Source: Myxococcales bacterium (GTDB lineage Bacteria; Myxococcota; Myxococcia; Myxococcales; Myxococcaceae). Taken from it: a DNA stretch of 5,025 nucleotides. Below, in pieces: positions 1 to 5,025 of the stretch; position 1 is the first letter of the stretch; every line of letters begins with the position of its first letter. The translations under genes and the position numbers were made by a program. The notes beneath the pieces were generated by a model, which was given only the letters and a program-made list of their open reading frames with translations, was not told the DNA's origin and made no database searches. The stretch lies in assembly GCA_009885595.1 (NCBI GenBank), contig VFKJ01000928.1:1-5025 (forward strand). The letters are read 5' to 3'.

Positions 1-1
1 A

Positions 2-50
2 AGCCCTCTCCCCGACCCTCTCCCCCGCAGGGGAGAGGGAGATCAGGGCT
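2..50. repeat. Nested palindromic intergenic repeat
   Basis: The 10-base arm CCCTCTCCCC occurs twice as a direct repeat, at 4-13 and 16-25, and its perfect reverse complement GGGGAGAGGG is at 30-39. An outer pair, AGCCCT at 2-7 and AGGGCT at 45-50, encloses the whole structure. Either copy of the left arm can pair with the single right arm, so two alternative hairpins are possible. The outer right arm covers the last two codons and part of the stop of the zinc-ribbon gene that ends at 43. C-run/G-run palindromes of this kind are common as dispersed intergenic repeats in GC-rich bacterial genomes; that this one is dispersed is inferred, since only one copy is in the window. Confidence 0.7.
16..39 (-). 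terminator. Candidate transcription terminator hairpin
   Basis: A perfect 10-bp stem (16-25 with 30-39) closed by the 4-base loop CGCA lies 3 bases beyond the stop codon of the last gene in the leftward operon. The position and the all but GC-only stem fit a terminator or an mRNA 3'-end stabiliser. No U-tract follows on the minus strand (it continues TCGGGGAGAGG), so it is not a canonical intrinsic terminator. The same hairpin could simply be part of the intergenic repeat. Confidence 0.45.
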
Positions 51-684
51 GGAGGCGGTGGGAGACGAAGTCGACGTACTCCACCGACAGCTCACCCTTC
101 GAGCCCAGGAAGCGCGACAGCACCGCTGTGCTGTCGAAGGCTCCCGCGCTCTCCAGGATGGGCGTGGCCTTCACGTGCAGCGGATCGCTGCGGCCCTCGT
201 CCACCTTCGAGTGGCTCAGCCCGCGCTCGGGCCACCAGGTGAGCGCCTGCTCGTCGCGGTCGCGCTTGCCGTAGCAGAGCTGAAAGCCGCGCGGCTTTCC
301 CTGCGGGCCCAGCCAGAGAATGAGATCGAGATCGCTCGAGGTGAACCACCGCCGCGGTGACTCGCCGGGCACCTGGCGCACGTTGGCGATCTCCCGCAGC
401 CCCACGCTCGGCCGCGGCGCGGGCACGCTGCGCACCGTCGGCTCGTCGTCGACGTCCTCGAGGACCTGCACGTCCGGCGCCTGCCTGAGCAGCGCGAGGT
501 CGGCGAGCAGGGACGCCAGCAGCTCCTTCTCCGTGGGGTTGAGCACCACCGTGTCTTCCAGGAATGGGTGTCTGACGAGGAACACGTGCTGGCACGCCGT
601 GCACTGCACCTGCGCGCCACCGACGGGCACGCGCTCATCGCTGAGCCGATAGGTGGTGTGGCACTGCTCGCAGGTAATCCGCAT
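43..684 (-). CDS. MJ0042-type zinc-ribbon protein with uncharacterised C-terminal domain
   Basis: This 213-aa protein begins with a zinc ribbon at residues 1-37: C5, C8, C28 and C31 form two CxxC knuckles 19 residues apart, with the TYRL...VPVGGAQVQC pattern typical of MJ0042-family ribbons. Residues 38-110 look like a linker, with an acidic patch (EDVDDEP, 76-82) and a proline-rich stretch. Residues 111-213 form a compact domain with the conserved-looking segments RRWF, DLDLILWL, GFQLCYGK, ALTWW, SHSKVDEG and KATPIL. I recall similar segments in small uncharacterised bacterial proteins but can give no family name or function. No signal peptide or membrane segment is visible, so it is probably cytoplasmic. 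The ATG at 684 is chosen because the ribbon starts there, an AAGGAG lies 3 bases upstream, and it falls 14 bp after the protease stop. The reading frame stays open far upstream, but that part lies antisense-like inside the protease gene region and is not protein-like. It is the last gene of the operon. Molecular function is unknown; metal binding is probable. Confidence 0.85.
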   Translation of the reverse strand: MRITCEQCHTTYRLSDERVPVGGAQVQCTACQHVFLVRHPFLEDTVVLNPTEKELLASLLADLALLRQAPDVQVLEDVDDEPTVRSVPAPRPSVGLREIANVRQVPGESPRRWFTSSDLDLILWLGPQGKPRGFQLCYGKRDRDEQALTWWPERGLSHSKVDEGRSDPLHVKATPILESAGAFDSTAVLSRFLGSKGELSVEYVDFVSHRLQP

Positions 685-687
685 GGG

Positions 688-693
688 CTCCTT
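688..693 (-). promoter_or_regulatory. Ribosome binding site of the last gene
   Basis: AAGGAG on the minus strand lies 3 bases before the ATG at 684, inside the 14-bp gap after the protease stop. The spacing is short but the match is strong. It decides the start against the much longer open frame that runs upstream to about 1650. Confidence 0.6.
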
Positions 694-698
694 GGGGT

Positions 699-1718
699 TT
701 ACCGGAAAGACATCACCAGCTGCGAGCCCAGGCGCAACGAAAGCAGCCCCGCGAACAGCAGCAGAAAGACGATGAAGGTGCGGCGGTCGCCCTGCCCGCT
801 CGGCGGGCGCACCCACCGGCGCGCCAAGAGGCCTGCGCCGGCGAGCAGGCTCATCGGAGACCCCGCGAGCGCGCCGCCCACCAACCCCACCGCGGCCAGC
901 ACCAGCACCTGCCGCTTCGACAGGCACTGCGTCGCGCGGCTGCCGTCGAGCTGCCACACCGGAAACAGGTTGAAGAGGTTCACCTCGGCGATGAAGAGCG
1001 CGGCGCCGACGAGCCACGCCTGGTTCAGCACCACGCCCAGCGCCAGCGTGAGCACGCCCGACACCCCGCCCCACACCGGCCCGGAGAGCGCGACGTCGCC
1101 GGCGGCCTGGGCGCTCTTCGGGTAGTGCGCGCCGCGCACGAAGGCGCCGAACCCCGGCACGAACATCGGCGCCGACACCGCGATGCCGTAGCGGCGAAAC
1201 GCCCAGGTGTGCCCCATCTCGTGCACGTAGATGCTGGCGAGGATGACGAGCGCCAGGCCGATGCCCCGGGTGCCGCCGTCGCTCCACAGCGCGGCGCTGA
1301 CGAAGAACGAGAGCAGCGTGGGCAGCTTGAGCAAGCCGAACAGCAGCAGCTTCCCCTTGCTGAGCAGCACCAGCAGGGGACCTGCGAACTTCCAGAGGGC
1401 GAGGCCGAACGCCCCCAGGCCGGCCAGCCACTTCGGCACCCTCCCCGCGGCCCGAGGCTGCTTTCCGGCGTGGGGCTCGAGGGCGGTGATGCGCGCGTGC
1501 AGCTGCACCGCCTGGTTCGAGGTCGGAGGCAGCAGCGGCTCCATCGAGCGCAGCCGCTCGAGCGCACCCAGCACGTCTCCGTGCTTCTGCAGCGCGTCGG
1601 CCTCGCTCGAAAGGGTGGTGAGCGTCGCCGCGTGGAACAGCCCGTGGCACCTGGGGCAGGCGACGAGCTGCATGGGCGCGGTGCTGCCGCAGCGCTCGCA
1701 GGTGTGCGTCTGGGTCAC
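699..1718 (-). CDS. Site-2 protease family (M50) intramembrane metalloprotease with N-terminal zinc ribbon
   Basis: This 339-aa protein is predicted to cut substrates within or near the membrane. The zinc-binding motif HEMGH (H166, E167, H170; bases 1223-1209) sits in a hydrophobic helix, and the third ligand is in the N..P...LDG motif (N250, P253, D258), the pairing that defines M50 enzymes. The segment between them (SAPMFVPGFGAFVRG, then SGPVWGG at 212-218) matches the middle region of M50 proteins of the EGY-like kind. About six or seven hydrophobic segments are visible, near 97-118, 122-144, 151-172, 205-232, 236-256, 270-287 and 314-332. The N-terminus carries a zinc ribbon (C7, C10, C21, C24), followed by a helical, TPR-like stretch at about 30-84. 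No PDZ domain is seen, unlike RseP. The GTG start at 1718 overlaps the stop of the upstream gene (GTGA, 4 bp); there is no clear Shine-Dalgarno sequence, so translational coupling is likely. The next internal Met (16) would remove half the zinc ribbon. The substrate is unknown. Protease identity is secure; its role is not. Confidence 0.93.
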   Translation of the reverse strand: MTQTHTCERCGSTAPMQLVACPRCHGLFHAATLTTLSSEADALQKHGDVLGALERLRSMEPLLPPTSNQAVQLHARITALEPHAGKQPRAAGRVPKWLAGLGAFGLALWKFAGPLLVLLSKGKLLLFGLLKLPTLLSFFVSAALWSDGGTRGIGLALVILASIYVHEMGHTWAFRRYGIAVSAPMFVPGFGAFVRGAHYPKSAQAAGDVALSGPVWGGVSGVLTLALGVVLNQAWLVGAALFIAEVNLFNLFPVWQLDGSRATQCLSKRQVLVLAAVGLVGGALAGSPMSLLAGAGLLARRWVRPPSGQGDRRTFIVFLLLFAGLLSLRLGSQLVMSFR

Positions 1719-2350
1719 TGCGCGGGAACCGTGACTTCAGCTGCCTCGGGCGCGAGCGCGAAGGGACCCTCGATGGGGATCTCCACCTTCGCGGGCTCAG
1801 CCCAGCCCCGCCAGACGCCGAACGCGAGGATGAGCGTGCCCAGCACCCCCATCTCGCCGCTGAAGGGAACGATGAGCGCGATGAAGGGCGCCATCACCAC
1901 GGCGGCCACCAGCGGCACCGCTTCCTTCGCGTTGGTGAGCGCCTCCACCACGTCGGGCACGTAGGCCATCATGCACCACCCGTAGGTGAGCACCGCGCCC
2001 AGCAGCTGGTACCAGCGGCCGCCGCGCCCCTCCGAGCCCGCGCGCACCGAGCGGCCCACCATCCACCCGATGAGGATGGTGACCAGCGCGAGCTCGACCT
2101 TCGCGTAGTGGATGATGAGGCCGTAACCGGTGGCGCCGACGAGCCCGGCGCCGCAGCCGAACAACACCGCCTTGAAGGTGCGCACCACCCCGCCGCCCGC
2201 AGGAGGCCCGGCCCTGAGCTGCTCCGCGCAGCGGCCACACACCGTGAGCGGACCCGCGGTGAAGTACTGCTCCACCAGCACCTGGTTGCAGGCCGCGCAC
2301 TGCGCCGCTGCCGGGCCGCCGCCCTCGAACTCAGCCTTCGTGAAGTCCAT
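1715..2350 (-). CDS. Zinc-ribbon polytopic membrane protein of unknown function
   Basis: This 211-aa protein has a short N-terminal leader, then a four-cysteine ribbon (C18, C21, C38, C41: two CxxC pairs 16 residues apart, with VEQYF and PLTVCGRC between and around them). A Gly/Pro-rich linker follows. Hydrophobic segments lie near 59-81, 86-99, 115-131, 145-163 and 167-181, giving four or five membrane passes. A charged loop (RAGSEGRGGRWYQ, 103-115) lies between the second and third, and a 27-residue tail rich in Ala, Pro and Glu ends the protein. Proteins with a similar ribbon-plus-membrane layout occur in myxobacteria, but I cannot name the family. The ATG at 2350 is supported by a perfect AGGAGG five bases upstream, although the frame stays open to about 2863; that extension overlaps the transglutaminase-like gene in another frame and is a shadow. 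It ends in a 4-bp overlap with the M50 protease gene, so the two are probably translated together and may act together. No enzymatic motif is visible. Confidence 0.85.
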   Translation of the reverse strand: MDFTKAEFEGGGPAAAQCAACNQVLVEQYFTAGPLTVCGRCAEQLRAGPPAGGGVVRTFKAVLFGCGAGLVGATGYGLIIHYAKVELALVTILIGWMVGRSVRAGSEGRGGRWYQLLGAVLTYGWCMMAYVPDVVEALTNAKEAVPLVAAVVMAPFIALIVPFSGEMGVLGTLILAFGVWRGWAEPAKVEIPIEGPFALAPEAAEVTVPAQ

Positions 2351-2355
2351 GTTTC

Positions 2356-2361
2356 CCTCCT
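2356..2361 (-). promoter_or_regulatory. Ribosome binding site of the zinc-ribbon membrane protein gene
   Basis: A consensus AGGAGG (minus strand) with 5-base spacing lies in the 14-bp gap between the stop at 2365 and the ATG at 2350. It is the strongest ribosome binding site in the window and fixes the start of the 211-aa protein rather than an upstream in-frame start. Confidence 0.8.
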
Positions 2362-2364
2362 GGT

Positions 2365-5025
2365 TCAGCGCGACGCCGTCTGTCCGCCCTGTTGCACCAC
2401 CAGCTTGCGCGAGAACGCCTGGTCCACCTTGAGCAACCACGACCTGAACTCCGGGTACTCCTTCGCCGAGATGCGCGCGCGCGACATCACCAGCCGCCCC
2501 GACACCTTCAGCTTGCCGTCTCTCTTCGCCACCGTGATGCGCAGCGAACCGAAGGGCGACTCTTCGAACACCTCTGGGGGCAGCTCGCCTGCGCCCCAGT
2601 TCGCGGGCAAGGCGTAGCTCATCTCGAGCTCGTTGACCCACAGGCCGGGGAACACCAGGTCCAGGTTGCGCTCGGACAGGGGCGCCAGCGCCTGGGTGAA
2701 GGCGCGGCTGGCGCCGAAGGGGAAGAAGCGGAGAAGGCCCGCGCCCGCCTCTGCGTAGCGGGGCATGGCGATGGCGAACTTCACCGAGAGGGGCGTCTCC
2801 AGGTCCTTCGGGTCGCTCACCGTCACTTCGGTCGCCTGCACCCCGGGGTAACTCTGCGCCCACTGCTGCTCGAACATCTGCACCCGGGTGGCGGGCGTCT
2901 GGTAGGTGCGCCGCTGCTCGGGCGCGCCCTGCCCCTTCGCCACCAGGGTGCCCTTCGCCGACGCGCTCCCGTCGACCTTCAAGGTGACCTCGAGGGAGAG
3001 CGAGGTGACGTTGTCTTCCGGCTGGCCCTCGGGGGTGGTGAGGAAGCGGCTGGGCGCGTCGGGCTCGATGATGAGCACGTTGGCCACCCGGTCGGAAGAA
3101 GCGAGCTCGCGGCTGCCGTGGAACTCCGCGGTGCCGTCGAGGAAGAGATCGAACTTCGGCACGTAGACGATGGCGTGGTTGAAGGCCGCCAGCGAGGCCA
3201 CCTCGGGCGAGAGCGTGCCCAGGTGCCGCATGCGCAGCAGCACCAGCCGCGAGTCGATGCCCGCGACCTTCAGCATCGCGTGAATGAGCGAGGCCTTGTC
3301 CTTACAGTCGCCGAACTTGCGCGCGAGGATGCGATCGACCCGGTACGGCTTGTACCCGTGAATGCCGAACTCGAGCGCGACGTAGCGCGTGTTGGTGACC
3401 ACGTAGCCGTAGAGGGCGGCCATCACCTTCTGCTCGTCCTTCCGGTCGACGCCCTTGAGCGCGGCCTCCACCGCTTTCTTCAGCTCTTCGTTGGGCACCA
3501 GTTGATCGCGAACGAGGCCCCAGTAGTACCGGCCGACCTGTTCCCAGGTCTGGTAGGTCGAGAGGTGCAAGGGCGAGGCGACCTCGGCCCAGCCCGGCAT
3601 GTTCGGCTCGGGGATGAAGCGGGGCACGTCGTCGGCCTCGAAGCGATACAGGGTGCGATCGCCCTGCTCGGCGCGGCTGACCTTCACCCACCTGGGCAGC
3701 GTCTCCTTGTTCCACGAGAGCGGCCGCGCCTTCGGCATGTCCACCACGTAGCGGTAGTGCTTCTTGGTGAAGGTGCCCTGCAACGAATCGACGTCGCCCC
3801 AGTAGTCGCTGAGCAGGTTCTCCACCGAGGTGTCTTCGAGGCGCCACTGCAGCTCGAGCACGTCGCCGGGGGCGAGCGCGGGGAAGCTGAGCAGGCGCGC
3901 GCGGGCGTCGTAGTACATGCCCGTCCACGGCTCGTTGATGTTGCGCTCTTCTTCACCGAACGAGTCGACCACGCTGCCGTCGGGCTTGGTGATGCGGGCC
4001 TTGAGCACGCGCACTTCCTGGCGATCGGGTGACCAGGTGATGGGCATCGAGCGGTACTGCTCCACCCCGCGCTGCGTGAGCACCTTCACCACCAGCTGCT
4101 GGAAGCGGCTGGAGAGCCCCGAGGGCTGCACCCGCACGTGCGTCACCTCGGCCAGGGTGAGCGCGTCTTCCGGGCTGATCACCTTGCCCTGTTCGATCAA
4201 CGGCGCCAGCGCGAAGGCCTCGGGCGTGGCGGTGCTGGAGTCTTCACCGCGCAGGGTGCGCATCACCTCCTTGAGGGCGGGGTTCTGCGGGCGCAGCGTG
4301 AGCGCCTCCTGGTAGGCGGCCAGCGCGGCGTCTTTCTGGTTCGCGTGCAACAGCGCGCGGCCCTCGCGCTCGTAGACGTCGGGCTCGTCGGGCGCCGCGC
4401 GGCGGGCGAGCTCCCAGGCGCCGCGGGCCTCGTCGACGCGGTCGTTGGCGGAGAGCAGCTCCGCCAGGCGGAGGATGGAGCCTTGATCGAACGGATCGAG
4501 CGCGAGCACCTTCCGGTACTGATCAGCCGCCGCGTCGATCTTCCCCAGGTCGGCGAGCATGGCGGCGAGGCCCCGGCGGGTGTTCACGTCGTCGAAGCGC
4601 AGCGCGAGCACGTGACGGGCGCGCTCCACCGCCTCCAGGCTGCGCTCGGCGCGGCGGCTGGCGCCCACGGCTTCGCGCGCGATGGTGGGCACCACGTGCA
4701 GCGCGCGGAAGGCGTCTTCGGTGACGCGGAAGGCCTCGGTCTTCTGGGCGAGGTTCTCCAGCGCGCGAATCTTCAGCACCCAGGCGGGCGCGAAGCTGGG
4801 GAAGGCGGCGAGCAGCTGCTCCGCGTGGCCCAGCGCGAGCTCAGGGTGCTCGCGAGACAGCTCGTGTTGGCCCAAAGCCAGGCGGGCCCAGGGGTGTTTC
4901 GGATCGAGGGCCAGCGCCGCCTCGAGGAAGCGGCGGCGATCGTTGCCGTCGTTGAGGTGCAGGTCGGCGGCGGTCAGCTGCAGCTCGACGTCGGTGAGCG
5001 CGTTCAGGGCGGCGCGCTCGGCTTC
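2365..5025 (-). CDS. TPR, DUF3857 and transglutaminase-like protein, 5' end outside window
   Basis: 886 residues are visible and the frame is still open at the right edge, so the N-terminus and any signal peptide are missing; the TTG at 4875 is internal, because TPR-like sequence continues upstream of it (residues numbered from 5025). Helical TPR-type repeats fill about 30-250, clearest at 144-178, 179-212 and 213-246, each ending in a P near an ALxLxP or ARRAAP turn. A DUF3857-like beta domain follows at about 285-460 (for example KARITKPDGSVVDSF and ALAPGDVLELQW). The transglutaminase-like core (about 520-640) has C574 in FGDCKDKA (bases 3306-3304), H617 in FNHAIV and D630 in LDGTAEF, the full catalytic triad of the fold. 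Residues 650-886 form a beta-rich C-terminal region ending in a segment typical of this architecture (EYPEFRSWLLKVDQAF). Such proteins are often exported and may act as peptidases or crosslinking enzymes; the actual reaction is not known. It is the first visible gene of the operon, 14 bp before the next. Confidence 0.92.
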   Translation of the reverse strand, partial: EAERAALNALTDVELQLTAADLHLNDGNDRRRFLEAALALDPKHPWARLALGQHELSREHPELALGHAEQLLAAFPSFAPAWVLKIRALENLAQKTEAFRVTEDAFRALHVVPTIAREAVGASRRAERSLEAVERARHVLALRFDDVNTRRGLAAMLADLGKIDAAADQYRKVLALDPFDQGSILRLAELLSANDRVDEARGAWELARRAAPDEPDVYEREGRALLHANQKDAALAAYQEALTLRPQNPALKEVMRTLRGEDSSTATPEAFALAPLIEQGKVISPEDALTLAEVTHVRVQPSGLSSRFQQLVVKVLTQRGVEQYRSMPITWSPDRQEVRVLKARITKPDGSVVDSFGEEERNINEPWTGMYYDARARLLSFPALAPGDVLELQWRLEDTSVENLLSDYWGDVDSLQGTFTKKHYRYVVDMPKARPLSWNKETLPRWVKVSRAEQGDRTLYRFEADDVPRFIPEPNMPGWAEVASPLHLSTYQTWEQVGRYYWGLVRDQLVPNEELKKAVEAALKGVDRKDEQKVMAALYGYVVTNTRYVALEFGIHGYKPYRVDRILARKFGDCKDKASLIHAMLKVAGIDSRLVLLRMRHLGTLSPEVASLAAFNHAIVYVPKFDLFLDGTAEFHGSRELASSDRVANVLIIEPDAPSRFLTTPEGQPEDNVTSLSLEVTLKVDGSASAKGTLVAKGQGAPEQRRTYQTPATRVQMFEQQWAQSYPGVQATEVTVSDPKDLETPLSVKFAIAMPRYAEAGAGLLRFFPFGASRAFTQALAPLSERNLDLVFPGLWVNELEMSYALPANWGAGELPPEVFEESPFGSLRITVAKRDGKLKVSGRLVMSRARISAKEYPEFRSWLLKVDQAFSRKLVVQQGGQTASR

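Noticed and set aside
685..1650. N-terminal extension of the last zinc-ribbon protein to a 535-aa product
   Set aside because: The extension is Arg/Ala/Gly-rich shadow sequence inside the protease gene. The zinc ribbon begins exactly at the ATG at 684, which has its own AAGGAG.
1125..1964. 279-codon plus-strand open frame across the M50 and membrane protein genes
   Set aside because: It has low-complexity composition (Gln, Arg, Ala, Glu rich), crosses the junction of two well-supported genes, and has no convincing ribosome binding site or domain.
2471..2484. Alternating GC run (atgcgcgcgcgcga) as a possible Z-DNA or regulatory site
   Set aside because: It lies inside coding sequence and is explained by Arg and Ala codons in a GC-rich gene; nothing else marks it as a site.
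2351..2863. N-terminal extension of the membrane protein to 382 aa
   Set aside because: The added part overlaps the conserved C-terminal domain of the upstream gene in another frame and is not protein-like. A perfect AGGAGG precedes the ATG at 2350.
2392..4032. 546-codon open frame on the plus strand, antisense to the transglutaminase-like gene
   Set aside because: Its translation is dominated by Arg, Gly, Val, Leu and His with no recognisable domain. It mirrors the codon bias of the real minus-strand gene, as expected for high-GC DNA.
4873..4875. TTG as the start of the transglutaminase-like protein
   Set aside because: The frame continues openly to the window edge with TPR-like sequence (for example AALALDPKHPWARLALG), so the true start lies outside the window.

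Overview
This very GC-rich window carries four protein-coding genes, all on the minus strand and read from right to left. They are packed tightly enough to be one transcription unit. Strong GC bias at third codon positions, a TPR/transglutaminase protein and an MJ0042-type zinc ribbon are all common in Myxococcota (myxobacteria). That assignment is an inference from style and composition, not from a marker gene.

Layout in transcription order. (1) 5025-2365 is the 3' part of a large protein whose start lies beyond the right edge. It has TPR repeats, then a DUF3857-like domain, a transglutaminase-like domain with an apparently complete Cys-His-Asp triad, and a C-terminal beta-rich domain. (2) 2350-1715 is a 211-aa protein with an N-terminal four-cysteine zinc ribbon and about four or five membrane segments. 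(3) 1718-699 is a 339-aa site-2-type (M50) intramembrane metalloprotease with its own N-terminal four-cysteine zinc ribbon. (4) 684-43 is a 213-aa protein with an MJ0042-like zinc ribbon, an acidic/proline-rich linker and an uncharacterised C-terminal domain of about 100 residues. The junctions are 14 bp, a 4-bp GTGA overlap, and 14 bp. After the last stop a strong GC-rich hairpin (16-39), set inside a larger palindromic repeat (2-50), fills the left edge.

Working together: three successive genes start with a CxxC...CxxC zinc ribbon, two of them are polytopic membrane proteins, and one of those is a protease. A cell-envelope or membrane quality-control or signalling module is possible, but no substrate can be read from the sequence. 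Each gene type is recognisable on its own; the combination is the part worth checking. No RNA genes, insertion sequences, CRISPR arrays or phage genes were seen, and no stretch over 300 bases lacks a gene. The promoter for the unit is not visible and should lie to the right of the window.
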